Origin: Agapanthus africanus
Lineage: Eukaryota > Streptophyta > Magnoliopsida > Asparagales > Amaryllidaceae
Direction of reading: 5' to 3'
Assembly (NCBI GenBank): GCA_030015575.1
Contig: JASDDO010000001.1
Span: 515,401,772-515,465,771, forward strand
Length of the DNA stretch: 64,000 nt
Below are positions 44,830-57,736 of this stretch, piece after piece. Every line of letters starts with the position of its first letter. Within the stretch, counting starts at the first letter, position 1. The notes beneath the pieces are model-generated. The model ran no database searches, was not told the DNA's origin, and saw nothing but the letters and a program-made list of their open reading frames with translations. A program made the translations under genes and the position numbers.

Positions 44830-45290
44830 ATCTTTTTAAGAATCAAATTCTTCATAGGGTTAAACCCTAGCGATAACTTTAGAGGAATTAAATTCCTACT
44901 TTCTTTTGAAGAATTATATTCTTAAATAGGGTTAAACCCTCATTTCTTCTTTCTTGACAGAATTAAATTCCTGTTATTTTAACAGAACTAAGTTCTTAAC
45001 TAGGGTTAAACCCTGATTCTTTTCATTCTGAAGGAATTAAATTCCTATAACATAGGGTCAAACCCTAATTTTATTTTAAAGGAATTAAATGTCTATAGTT
45101 CTGTAAGAATTAAATTCTCGAGCTTCCATTCCCTCTCTATGCTTTGGATCTGCATGGCAGGATCTCAACCCATTGAGAATTAAATTCTCAATTCGATGGG
45201 AGATGTGCACTTTACAGATCCTCCACTAAAGAGAGAACTATGTTCTTCTGTTTTATATCAGAGTTAAACTCTGTTGAGAATTAAATTCTC
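44830..45290. repeat. Element G array 4: GAATTAAATTC and GGGTTAAACCC palindromes
   Basis: At least a dozen palindromes such as AGGAATTAAATTCCT, AGAATTAAATTCT and AGGGTTAAACCCT, all with TTAAA cores. Confidence 0.85.
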
Positions 45291-45739
45291 TTTTCCTTTC
45301 AAAAAGCCTTCCCTTTCTTACCTAGGGTTTTCTTTTGCAGAAGATCCAAATTCCTCCAAAGTATCAAGGCTCTCCTCTTTTTTATGTATCGATTCCCCTC
45401 TGCATGTATCTTCCTCTGTGTGTCTCTTGGCTCCTATTTATAGGAGGAGCAGCCGAATCAATTAGTTTTGGTGAATCTTTCATTGAGAGATTTAATTTGT
45501 ATTCACCATTCGTTTTGGACCTTTGGATTATTTTATGAATTTTAATCACCATTGGATTTTAAATCCCGAGATTCTCCTTTGTTATTTCGGTTAGATTTTA
45601 AGGGGAAATCTTTCCAGGTTCAGGCTTTTTCCATAGATAGGTGATATTTAAGAATCTTTAAATCTTTAATTCAATCGGTTCCTTTGGAAAGATTTGAGAA
45701 GCCTTTTCTCAGAATTTAATTCTGTTAACAGATAGGCTT

Positions 45740-46240
45740 TGAAAGCCGGTCACGTGTGGCCACGTGACCCTTGGTCACGTGTGGGCACGTGACCCTCTTG
45801 GAACGAGACCTCTTCTTCCTTTTTGCGCTCTGCCTTCTGGCTGCCGCTTAGCCGTCACGTGCCACCACGTGACCCCTGATCACGTGTGAGCACGTGACCC
45901 TCGCCTGGAGCCTTTTTCTTGATTTGATCAGGGAATTGAGTCTGCTGCTTTTGAGTGTCACGTGCCAACACGTGACCCTGGTCACGTGGGAGCACGTGAC
46001 CCTTTCTGAAGCCCTTTTCCTTGATTTGATCAGGGAACCGGTTTGCCTTTGAAGCCGCTTTTAAATGTCACGTGCCAACACGTGACCCAGGTCACGTGGG
46101 AGCACGTGACCCTTTCTGAAGCCCTTTTCTTTGATGCAGTCGGGAAGCTGAATCTGCCTTGCCGATGCTTTTAAATGTCACGTGCCAACACGTGATTGCT
46201 GGTCACGTGTAAGCACGTGACCCTTTTCTGAAGCCTCTTC
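45740..46240. repeat. Element G array 5: ~108-bp units with two paired G-boxes each
   Basis: Five double pairs (near 45750, 45856, 45957, 46067, 46177), each GTCACGTG-N4-CACGTGAC followed by a second such pair and a CTGAAGCC..TTGAT spacer. With array 3 I count about 29 CACGTG cores. Confidence 0.88.
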
Positions 46241-47336
46241 CGTGGGCTTTCCTGATTTTAAATCAGGAAACAGAGCTTACCACCGCTCGGGCTCGTTTCC
46301 ATATCCCGTCCGGCTACACTCTACATTTGGCCAAGGAAGGAGAGAGGGCGGATCAGACACGGGGTAAAGAGATTGCCTTGTATCTGGAATCCTTTTGGGC
46401 CGGAATGCACCTGCCCTTCTCTACCGAGGTTGTCACGGCGCTAAATTACTTTGGGCTAGCCCCGGGCCAGCCAGTGCCGAACTCATGGAGGATTCTCCTT
46501 GGGTTCCTGGTCCGCTTGAAGTTGCAGATGATTCTGTTTGGTTTGTCCATCCCCGCCTTCTCTCTAGTTTACAAAGGCCACCCCGGCACCCGCGCGGGGG
46601 ACCCGAGGTGGGTTTATCTCTCTTTTAGGAAACGACCGGGGAGTGCACCGGGGTCGGGTGTCGTCGCCCTGCCTTCTTCCATCCACGATTGGAAGAAGAA
46701 GTTTTTCTTTGTTGGGCCGCTGGAAGGTGAGGACTGGCCCATGCCACCCAGTGGTCTAGGGATAGGTGCCGGCGGGAAGCCCGTCCAACAACCCCGACAC
46801 TTTGAGAGTGGCGGAGTGGGAGCCCATTCCCCGGGCTGACGTGCTGCTTTCTGAGCGGGCCCTCAGCTGGGTCGGGCTCAGCCCCGCCCAGTTCGCCGGT
46901 AAGTTAGGAGCTCGTAGGCGTTCTGTTAGGCTTGCGTTTATTTTCATTTTTGCATGTGTTGCTAACTTCATTGTACCTTGCCTTGTGCAGAACCCATGGA
47001 CCTGAGCTACCTTCGAGCGGCCATGCGCAAGCCGAAGAAAGGGTCGAAGGCTGGAGGGGCCAGCTCTTCTCGTTAGACGTCGATCCCGGCTCCCCCAGCA
47101 GCCGTCCTGCCCCAGGGCTCGAGCGCGGATCGCACCCCGGAGCCCAGCAAGGCGCCGAGCCGAAAGCGGGTCCGGGGGCAGGAGGCCCCGGCTTCGAAGG
47201 TAGAGACCAGTCCTCCGCCGTTGGCCCTCAAGAGGTTCCCCCGCGCAGTCCCGCGGACCCCGGCCTCCCCGATCTTGGTGGACGAGGGGGAGCTCCGCTT
47301 TGAGGTGCCTTCGGGGATCTCCGTCGCTGACAGCTT

Positions 47337-49555
47337 TGTAGGGTTCCTAGGCACACTAAGGAGGTCTCACAAGGCATCAACCATGCCAATTTCAAATTTT
47401 ACAAATGCCGAGAAACCCTAATACGGATCGTTAACTAGATTTTAGGCGACACAAATACAAGTAAATGACTTTACTCTAAGTGAACGGAAATACAACCTTT
47501 GCAGATCCGGTTCTCCACCTCTATAGCTCCATGAAGAAGTCCCCTCGCTGTACAAAACGGATCCCGGGCTCTAGAGTCGGCTTCATCAGAGAAATGGGCG
47601 GGCAAGGTCATCGGCTTCGATGCCGAAGATGATCTACGTCGAGGCATCACAAGATCAAGCTCCCACTTCACCAACTCATGAAACTTGTGAAGGAAACACC
47701 CTATACTACTTGGCAAGAGGTAGAGGATGAAGAAATAGGAGGTGGGTTCACTTTAGAATTGGATCTCTCACTCATTTTCACTAGTTGCCATTGATGGTAG
47801 CTAGCTTTTTCTTCTTGAAGAAGAAGAAGAAGATGAAGATAATGATATGATAAGAATAATTCAAATAGAAAAGAAAAATCAATTCTTATCATATACAAAC
47901 CATGGTTTAGTGTAGAGATTTAACTAAGGTTAAATGAAGTGGTTAGGGTTAAGCATGAGACAAAATGGTCACTAAGTCAAAGCTTCATGAAGCTTCAAGA
48001 TGCAAACAAAGAAAGCCACCATTTTTCTCATTATGCCATTTATTTTCCAAAAAGAATAAATAAATAAATAAATGAATAAGAAAAGAAAACCCTAACCATT
48101 CATATAACCATGGTTTAATCTTTACACAAACCCAAGTAAACATGTATCATCAAACATGATACAATCAAATGCACAAAAGTATATCACATATACAACTTGT
48201 GCAATGCAAGTGAGAAAATCCATTTAAAGTGAACCAATACTAGTTAATTCAAAGTAATATATCAAATATATAATTATGCATTAAATCATTAAATCAATAC
48301 TTGATTTAACGATCCGGTCATATCGCATATAACCGGCTAATATCCAATGTATCGACTTATCGAATCAATCCATGATTCGATAACTAGGTTATATCGCATA
48401 CAACCTTTCGATACATTCATCGCGAGAATGGAATACGGTATCACATACACGCATTATTCTCGGTCCCGCACATATCTCATATGCGCTCCTATTTCGTTTC
48501 GCTTGAGCCAGGAAACCTCTGTGTAGGACTCTAAAGACTCGTCAATACGCCGGCAGCAGGTGATGATCATATCAAACACCCACAAGCCGCAAGCGGTCTG
48601 CTAAACGTAACGGCCACCCGGGTATTGAGCGATCAGAAGATCGACGAGCAAGCCCGCTCACACTCCTGTGAATCCAACCAGTAACACTTACCGTACAGTC
48701 CGGTCTGATCGTCTGATATGTCGCATATCTCGCCTAGGGGTGGTAAACGTCAAACCCCAATAGCTCGATAAGTCGTGTCGATATGAGGTCTATAACGGTT
48801 CGAGAAACTACAGGTAACACTTACCAGTAAATCTCAGCAACCCTGGCCAGGGATTTCCGGTTATAGCCAATCGAACACAGCGCAACATCAACTCCCTATA
48901 CCGGGAGAGACGAATCCCCTCCTATCGCTCATTGCCTCCATGTGATTCGGGACTGTACCCAAAAACCACCGTTTTGCACGCCCTCTTGGACGTGGTAAGA
49001 TGGAAATCAAAGCACAGTGGGAACCACACAAGACTCTATGACGATCTCGGGTCAACAGACTACTCTGTACCAGTGTCACCAGAGAACTGCCATCTGATGT
49101 AAGGTATAATACCATCTGGGAGTTCTCGGCGAGTCCGTCCAGTGTACCCAGTCTCCACTGAGCACCCGTATATCATCTCTGATGTCAAACACCAATGGAT
49201 ATGGGATCATCCATCGCCCATCTGTATGGGTCGAGAAGGTATACGCTAGTCTACTCTGGTATATCGATGCCCTGTCTCGATATACCCTCGACTAGGGACC
49301 TTGAAAGATGTACTTATGGACTACCATGTCCCCACCAGTATGATCTGCATCATAGTCCAGGTAGTCAAGTACACATCCTAAGGGCTTTACCAACATGTAA
49401 CAGAGAGACAATCAGTATACACGTTAAGGTAAAGATCAACCAGATAGCATACTATCATGTCGAGCAAGAAAGTCCTCCCTATATATGTCCCAGCATCCAC
49501 TACAATATACATCCTATGTATAGTAATGGCCTCTAGGGCATACATATAACTAACA
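47337..49555 (-). repeat. 3' LTR of element H
   Basis: Plus-strand ends TGTAGGGTTCC and ACTAACA. Small frames of 60-81 residues recur in both LTRs and are not supported as genes. Confidence 0.93.
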
Positions 49556-49720
49556 ATCTCCCACTTGCACTAGGGCCATCTGATAGCAGTGGTTGTAGTA
49601 TCTCATACTCAACCATCCCCCAAAAAAAAGTCTCTCTCTGGGAAAAGGCCTTTGTGAATGGATCCGCCGTGTTGTCCTCTGAGTCTACTCTCCTAACCTC
49701 GATCACCCTGGAGATCAACC
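49533..49720 (-). pseudogene. RNase H C-terminal remnant of element H
   Basis: Minus-strand frame with VDSEDNTADPFTKA, the hallmark phrase at the end of copia RNase H, running into polypurine tract and LTR. Confidence 0.75.
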
Positions 49721-50149
49721 ATCTCCATGATCAGGTGATACTGCCTTAGAATATGTCTGGATCACTGATGGGACGGGTGTTGCTTGGCATAAGCCACAAC
49801 TCCATTGTCACACAATGGGAGGAACTAAGTTCATCTCATGAACTAATATACACCCAGACAGCCTTTTTGGTAGCATCTTAAGTAGCGATGTATTTAGCCT
49901 TAATCGTCTAGTATGCCACGGTATCTAGCTTGGAACTCTTCCAACATACCGTCCCTTTACTGAGGGTAAAAACAATGCCTGTGACTGATATTCAGTCGTC
50001 CTTATCACCCTGGAACCATTCCAGTGATTCTCCCTAGGGTCGATTGATACCGTCTCACTACATCTAGTGAGAATCCTAACATCCATTTAGATCTATCTCA
50101 TAGATCCAAAACCCAGGATTTAGGAGGTATCACTTTGATCCTATATGGA

Positions 50150-51040
50150 GAATCATTGTGATAAGCGGAGATTGACCGAGCATAGCATATGAAACTTCTT
50201 CCCTATCAAGAGCATGCCATCCACGTACTTTACGAGGATCGTCACTATACTCCCTACTACCTTTTTGTTTATACAAGGTTCATCTACCATTTTGATGATG
50301 TCAAACTCTTGGACTAACACATCAAAACAGATGTTCCAACTCCGCGATGTCTGCTTTATCCTATAAAGCATCTTGCACACGTTTCCGCTGCTCCCACTGT
50401 TTACGAAGCCCTCTGACTGTGTACTTATAGACTCTCTCTTCTAAAACATCATTTAGAAAAGCAGTCATGACACCCAACCGCCAGATATCGTAGTTATGGT
50501 ATGTAGCCATGGCAAGTAGGATCCGGATGGACTTAAGCATAGCCACTGGAAAAGGTTTCATCATTATCCATACCTGGTCAATGATGCAAACCTTTTAACA
50601 AGTCTAGCTTTGAAAGTCTCAACTTTTCCATCTACACCAAGTAATCTTCTCAAGATATACTTGCTCCTGATGGGGATTTAACCCTTCAGATATAGCAACC
50701 AAAGTCCATACTTTGTTGGTGTACATGGATTCCATCTCAGATCGCTAAGCATCCAGCCATTCTTACAGAGTCCTACTCCTGATGGCCAGCTCGAAACTAG
50801 TTGGGTCATCATCTCATGATGCAATCCTCGCTCCCACTGTCATAGAGAAACAGTAGTATCTCTCAGGTAGGTGAGGAACCCTATTAGATCGGTGGAGAGG
50901 CTGAGGTTCGTTGGTAACTATTGAATCCATTGGTTCTACCAAATCTTCAGCTGCAGTTTGTATAGCTGGAACATTTCCAGTTCTACATAATAGATCTTGC
51001 CTTGAGCTTGTCCGGATTTTGCTTTTAGACATAGGCCGGA
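50150..51040 (-). pseudogene. Reverse transcriptase and upstream linker remnant of element H
   Basis: 51032-50814 carries the integrase-RT linker phrase PQPLHRSNRVPHLPERY. 50564-50361 has KSIRILLAMATYHNYDIW and TAFLNDVLEE. 50380-50153 has MLYRIKQTSRSWNICFD and CINKKV...LVKYVDGMLLIG, where the catalytic YVDD has become YVDG. Frames are broken between pieces. Confidence 0.82.
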
Positions 51041-51049
51041 CAACCCCAA

Positions 51050-52330
51050 ATCTTAACTAACTTAAGAGATGGGCTCTTCCCTTATCATATCAAATATGAA
51101 GTGGTAGGCAACTGATTTGATTTGAACCCTATTCAATAGGTATGCAGCTTCTCAAGTGCATGACCCCAAAAAGGAAATAGGTAACTCAGTAGTACTCATC
51201 ATAGAGCACACCATATCATATAGGGTGTGATTGCTCCACCCCGATATACCATCGTGCTATAGTGTATACGGAGGAGTAATCCTGAGAGAGAATCTCATTC
51301 TCCTTTAGAATAGTCCAGTAATTCCGTGCTCAAGTATTCTCCTCCCTGATCACATCAAAGGACATAATACTTATACCCTTATTGGTTCCCTACTTCTAAC
51401 TTATATTCTGTGAATATCTCAAAAGGTTCGGACTTGTGTTTCAACAGGAACATATGTCTGAATCTAAAGAGATCATCAGAGAATGTAATGAAGTACAAAG
51501 AACCGGTCTTGGCATGTGTAGACAGGGGACCTATCATATATCAACATGTATCATCCCAAGAGTTCACTAACTCTTTCTCTGTTTCCAGTAAACGGAGCTA
51601 TGGTCATCTTATCTCTGTGACATGACTGGCAAGTTTCACAAGATGTAAATTCAAACTGATTTAAATATGCATCTTCATGTAATTTCAGCTAGTCGGGTCG
51701 CATTGATATGACCTAGTCTACAATGCCTCAAGAAGGATTCGTTCATTTCTGAACTCTTCCTCTTGTGTGTGTTCCGTATACTAAAGAATTGTAGTTTGAT
51801 TTAGAACATCAATGCTTTTAGATAACGTGCCTGAACCGATCAACTTTTGATATAGGAAATGTTCAAAACATTATCCAACTATACAAAATTTTATCATTTC
51901 TTTACTAATAAAGAGATAGATATGATTTTGTATATCAGGTTCGGTATCTAATAATATTCGTTCAGAATCAATGTATTTGGAATACAGGGTGACAGTGACC
52001 AACAGACTTGGCTGCAGCACTTTCCCCGTTTTCTGCCTCATGAAACTTATCACCCGTTCTCAGTTTTTCTACCTTTTTGTAGCCCTATGTAACAGATTAC
52101 ATATCTGGGATCCTGATCCGGTATCATATACCCAGGATGCTGAGGATACTGAGAAACAGTTCTTTGTAATGAACACACCCGAAGATGATGCATCAGCATG
52201 CACTCTCTTCGTTTGGGTGGCACGGGAATTATGGTAATCCCCTATTTCCTGCTCTGTCTTATAACAATTATAAGTTGGAGCGGGACCAACGTTCCCCAGC
52301 TCAGTATAACAAGTGGGTTCGGTCAATAAT
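51050..52330 (-). pseudogene. Integrase (eroded) and protease remnant of element H
   Basis: 52326-52069 contains SASWVYDTGSGSQICNLL, the copia protease active site DTGS. The integrase interval 51050-52050 has no long frame left; only short phrases fit. Confidence 0.65.
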
Positions 52331-55260
52331 CCGTATTATTATCTTGATTAAGGCGTGATATGGTCGCTACCTGGAGAGAGAGAAGAAAACACTCAGCGTA
52401 TGCTCTTGCAAGATCAGATTGGTTATTATTTTATCTAATCAGGATGGCTCCCACTGTTTTTATCAAATCTTCCTTCAAACCCTAAAAGGAAAGACTAGCC
52501 GGGATTAATTACACGCTACAAGTTCGCCAATCTTTCAGCCAGGCCAGTGTCGGTACTTTGAGGGAGGTCCCCCGTGCTTTCGCACGAACCTAATTAATGT
52601 AAACCTCGTTTTCCCAGAGGCGTAACCTCGTTAACACCTTTCTAGACACCTACTTGATCGGCTAATTGTAATGTGTAAAACTCTCCCAGGAGTAACTCTT
52701 ACTCGCAGCGGGTATCGGGATCCAACTATCTCATAGAAGGTATGCAATCTCATTGCAAATTTCAACACTTGAAATTCCCGATAATATTTTGCCCCTAGCG
52801 TGCTATGACCTTGACGCATGCCAAACAACCCATAGTCCGCTAGTCAAGTTCAACCCGTACATTTCTTGATTGAATTAAACCCACCCGCATGACCCTTGAC
52901 GCATGCCAAACAACGCCGTACGAATACCCTAATCCAATCGCATCGTATGCTAGCAGATAAGCACTAGTTAGCTACCGTACACTACGCCTTGACGCATGCC
53001 AAACAACCGCAGCACGAATACTAACTAGTACTTATCTGAAATGACGGAGGGCGACGACAGGTTTTTCTGAAAACCTATTGCGTAATGAACTTGATATCGT
53101 TGTAGAATCAAATGATTTTAAAATGGAGTGCTTTTGAGGCTTTTCTAGTTTTGCTAAAGGAGTCACTCCCGGTGAAGGGATCGTCGGTCCTTTCCTCGTC
53201 GAATGAGGTGCGGGATATATCATATATATCACTGTGCAAAGCAAAAACTCTTAAAAGCAATCAAAAGACAAACCGAGTGTGTAGCATCTGCCAGTTATTG
53301 CTAAAGGAGTCACTCCCGGTAAAGGGATCTCGGTCCTTTCCTCATCGAATAAGGTGCAGGATATATCATATATACCGCTGTGCAAAGCAAGAACTGTAGC
53401 TACCTTTTTTTTATTTTGAAATTCGATTCTACAACATCTTAGGTTTCTTTTATTTCATTAATCACATTAATGAAGTCCCATCATTTAAGTACCTAAACAT
53501 CACAGATAAATACGACGTACACTTATGCCATCCGCATTCGCCTCGATGTCTCCTCGTGCACCTTTAGGTTAGGTAACTAACGGCAGAGCGGGGCAGAGCT
53601 AGCGCGGGTGTAAAACATAAGTAACGTCTATATAATATATCATATATACTATATATAGTATCCATCACAGAACATATCACATGATCACATCACAGATATC
53701 GCAGCAGAAGAAACATATGAAATATTGGATATACTAGGACGTTCGTGTTTTCAATACGAGCCAGTATAAAACACGGATTCCACGGTCGCGATGAATAGCC
53801 AAACCCACACCCCCAGACCCCTATGAGAGCGGCAAGCAACCCTACCAATTCTAGAGTTAGGAGACCCGGACTCGACTCCTCGAGTTGGTCTCCCACTGGA
53901 CTCCAGAACCCGGTTACTTGTGCTCCCCTTCTTGGGTCTATCCTAGTGCAGAAAAGTAAATAATATACAAACGGTGACATCTTCCACAACCTGGAAGTGC
54001 CCCAATAAAAGAATATTACATACAAGTTTTTACATGAATGAAAATGAAAAACACTCATCTCACATAAAAACACCCTGGCTATTCGAACACGACGATCCAA
54101 TATAACATATCCAGCAACACATAACATCACATGTCATCAACGTAAGTAAATATGCGCATCCCAATTGTCGTTGACATATAGCAACGAAACCGGCGATATC
54201 ACATATTACACTTACGGTCACAGAAAAGAAAGTGTAAAACTACAACAGTTGGAATCCGCAATCTACATAGACATCGCATGCCTAAACCAATGAATTCCTT
54301 AGACATCACATGCCTAACAATTATAAACCCCGTATTTTAGTCTCATTATCGAAAACTCTTTTCAATATCAAGTCGGGCAATTCAACAAGATTCCCGACAT
54401 CCTGATCGAATGCTCGTCGCAAACTTTAGTAGGCGGCCGCACCCCCGACGCCGTCGACGAAGTGCACCAAGGCGGAACACCGCTGCCGCGAGCACCCGAA
54501 CGGATGCTTTCGGCGACGGGGTTCTCCTACAGTCACTTGGTCGGGGCTATGGAGCGAGGCTGTCTGTTAAGTTTACCCGGCGAGTATCCGCGTACGCTAC
54601 GTGATTGCGACGGACTTTTGATCACATCAAAATTCCGTGGCAACCGATCACTTGAGACTAAACCGCTATGTTTATAATATTCATTCAGTTATCTCATAAC
54701 TATTTGTGAATTCCAATTATTGTATCACATTCCAGAAAATTAGAAAATGTTAAACTTTCCGATCGAACATTCAAACACCCAAGTTTTCCCGATACAGATC
54801 AACACATGAAACAAGTCTAAAAACATTCAGTTCGTGCCTCAGTACCAACGGTCCAGCCGTAGAAGGGTCAAGCCAACGCCTCACATGTGGCACGCCGTAC
54901 TGCCCCAAACCCTAAGGTTCAAAGGGCAGTTCAAGACGGTCACATAATCGAGTTAAGGTTTGTTGTCTTCTAGAGGGACCATCGCGTTACTTGCACTACT
55001 TAGAACGTCTTTAAACCACGGAAAAATCCAACACTTGGAAATTTTCCGGCAGGGGAAAAATTGGGTATTTATATCCGGTCGAACTTTTTAACATATTCAA
55101 AAATTATCCGGAAGCCACATAGACAAAATCAGATAATCCGATCGAATCATCGAATCCCCAAAACAACCCCAGAAAATTCAACTCTTGAATAAATATTAAA
55201 AATTCCCAGAAAACTCAACACCTGAAAACATGAATTACTGTGCAAAAATTAAACAGTGAT
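52331..55260. other. Element H interior without recognisable gag
   Basis: Where gag and leader should be, I see no copia gag motif. There are three copies of CCTTGACGCATGCCAAACAAC-type sequence (near 52810, 52896, 52987), two copies of a ~90-bp block (about 53150-53240 and 53303-53392), and a GC-rich patch at 54410-54620. Frames at 53690-54130 (minus) and 54410-54677 (plus) match nothing I know. Confidence 0.55.
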
Positions 55261-55274
55261 CACATGTATTGGCC

Positions 55275-55315
55275 GCGGAACCGCCGCAGAAGCCAAGCTT
55301 CTGCTGCGGTTCCGC
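55275..55315. repeat. 19-bp stem hairpin in the leader of element H
   Basis: Arms 55275-55293 and 55297-55315 pair with one mismatch around a 3-base loop (arm ends GCGGAACCG and CGGTTCCGC). It lies about 190 bases downstream of the primer site on the minus strand. Confidence 0.85.
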
Positions 55316-55503
55316 CGCACTATAGCATCGTCACTCGATAAATTTTGCATCGTAATTCTTAGTTTTTCCTGCTGAATTTTTTAGGAATTTTTAATCTGGA
55401 AAAAACCCAATTTTTGAAAAAAGTCCAGAGAGCATTTTCCGGGTTAGGTTTTGGTTCGATCGGACTTCTAACTCCGTCTACGCGTCGCCTAAGGCTCTAG
55501 CTA

Positions 55504-55516
55504 GGCTCTGATACCA
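55504..55516 (-). other. Primer binding site of element H (initiator tRNA-Met)
   Basis: Minus-strand TGGTATCAGAGCC, one base from the LTR end; the standard plant copia primer site. Confidence 0.9.
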
Positions 55517-55517
55517 C

Positions 55518-57736
55518 TGTAGGGTTCCTAGGCACACTAAGGAGGTCTCACAAGATATCAACCATGCCAATTTCAAATTTTACAAGTGCCGAGAAACCCT
55601 AATACGGATCGTTAACTAGATTTTAGGCGAAACAAATACAAGTAAACGACTTTACTCTAAGTGAACGGAAATACAACCTTTGTAGATCCGGTTCTCCACC
55701 TCCATAGCTCCATGAAGAAGTCCCCTCGCTGTACAAAACGGATCCCGGGCTCTAGAGTCGGCTTCATCGGAGAAATGGGCGGGCAAGCTCGTCGGCTTCG
55801 ATGCCGAACATGATCTACGTCGAGGCATCACAAGATCAAGCTCCCACTTCACCAACTCATGAAACTTGTGAAGGAAACACCCTATACTACTTGGCAAGAG
55901 GTAGAGGATGAAGAAATAGGAGGTGGGTTCACTTTAGAATTGGATCTCTCACTCATTTTCACTAGTTGCCATTGATGGTAGCTAGCTTTTTCTTCTTGAA
56001 GAAGAAGAAGAAGATGAAGATAATGATATGATAAGAATAATTCAAATAGAAAAGAAAAATCAATTCTTATCATATACAAACCATGGTTTAGTGTAGAGAT
56101 TTAACTAAGGTTAGATGAAGTGGTTAGGGTTAAGCATGGGACAAAATGGTCACTAAGTCAAAGCTTCATGAAGCTTCAAGATGCAAACAAAGAAAGCCAC
56201 CATTTTTTTCATTATGCCATTTATTTTCCAAAAAGAATAAATAAATAAATAAATGAATAAGAAAAGAAAACCCTAACCATTCATATAACCATGGTTTAAT
56301 CTTTATACAAACCCAAGTAAACATGTATCATCAAACATGATACAATCAAATGCACAAAAGTATATCACATTTACAACTTGTGCAATGCAAGTGAGAAAAT
56401 CCATTTAAAGTGAACCAATACTAGTTAATGCAAAGTAATATATCAAATATATAATTATGCATTAAATCATTAAATCAACACTTGATTTAACGATCCGGTC
56501 ATATCGCATATAACCGACTAATATCCAATGTATCGACTTATCGAATCAATCCATGATTCGATAACTAGGTTATATCGCATACAACCTTTCGATACATTCA
56601 TCGTGAGAATGGAATACGGTATCACATACATGCATTATTCTCGGTCCCGCACATATTTCATATGCGCTCCTATTTCATTTCGCTTGAGCCAGGAAACCTC
56701 TGTGTAGGACTCTAAAGACTCGTCAATACGCCGGCAGCAGGTGATGATCATATCAAACACCCACAAGCCGCAAGCGGTCTGCTAAACGTAACGGCCACCC
56801 GGGTATTGAGCGATCAGAAGATCGACGAGCAAGCCCGCTCACACTCCCGTGAATCCAACCAGTAACACTTACCGTACAGTCCGGTCTGATCGTCTGATAT
56901 GTCGCATATCTCGCCTAGGGGTGGTAAACGTCAGACCCCAATAACTCGATAAGTCGTGTCGATATAAGGTCTATAACAGTTCGAGAAACTACAGGTAACA
57001 CTTACCAGTAAATCTCAGCAACCCTGGCCAGGGATTTCCGGTTATAGCCAATCGAACACAGGGCAACATCAACTCCTTATACCGGGAGAGACGAATCCCC
57101 TCCTATCGCTCATTGCCTCCATGTGATTCGGGACTGTACCCAAAAACCACCGTTTTGCACGCCTTCTTGGACGTGGTAAGATGGAAATCAAAGCACAGTG
57201 GGAACCACACAAGACTCTATGACGATCTCGGGTCAACAGACTACTCTGTACCAGTGTCACCAGAGAACTGCCATCTGACGTAAGGTATAATACCATCTGG
57301 GAGTTCTCGGCGAGTCCGTCCAGTGTACCCAGTCTCCACTGAGCACCCGTATATCATCTCTGATGTCAAACACCAATGGATATGGGATCATCCATCGCCC
57401 ATCTGTATGGGTCGAGAAGGTATACGCTAGTCTACTCTGGTATATCGATGCCCTGTCTCGATATACCCTCGACTAGGGACCTTGAAAGATGTACTTATGG
57501 ACTACCATGTCCCCATTAGTATGATCTGCATCATAGTCCAGGTAGTCAAGTACACATCCTAAGGGCTTTACCAACATGTAACAGAGAGACAATCAGTGTA
57601 CACGTTAAGGTAAAGATCAACCAGATAGCATACTATTATGTCGAGCAAGAAAGTCCTCCCTATATATGTCCCAGCATCCACTACAATATACATCCTATGT
57701 ATAGTAATGGCCTCTAGGGCATACATATAACTAACA
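55518..57736 (-). repeat. 5' LTR of element H
   Basis: Same length as 47337-49555. In the first 170 bp I count about six mismatches, fewer further on. Confidence 0.93.

Larger units (their letters stand above)
42896..46272 (+). mobile_element. Element G: probable 3.4-kb solo LTR made of palindromic repeat arrays
   Basis: TG...CA ends (TGTTCCCCTCC, AGGAAACA) flanked by a 5-bp duplication gagct (42891-42895 and 46273-46277). The F' copy at 39780 shows the empty site. No second LTR, primer site or protein domains. A TATA-like CTATTTATAGG near 45435 suggests plus orientation. Nearly the whole length consists of short inverted repeats, listed separately. Confidence 0.72.
47337..57736 (-). mobile_element. 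Element H: Ty1/copia (Angela-like) retrotransposon, defective
   Basis: LTRs 47337-49555 and 55518-57736, both 2219 bp, flanked by agctt (47332-47336 and 57737-57741). Minus strand: primer site next to 55517, polypurine tract at 49556-49570. Interior coding remnants are scattered and broken. LTR start TGTTAGTTATATGTATGCCC and the long LTR fit the Angela-type lineage (family recollection). Confidence 0.9.

Noticed and set aside
42896-46272. Element G as a DNA transposon because of its many inverted repeats
   Set aside because: There are no matching terminal inverted repeats beyond TGTT/AACA, and the 5-bp duplication with TG...CA ends fits an LTR better.
54410-54677. Arg-rich plus-strand frames in element H
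   Set aside because: Short, GC-driven, not conserved in any way visible here.
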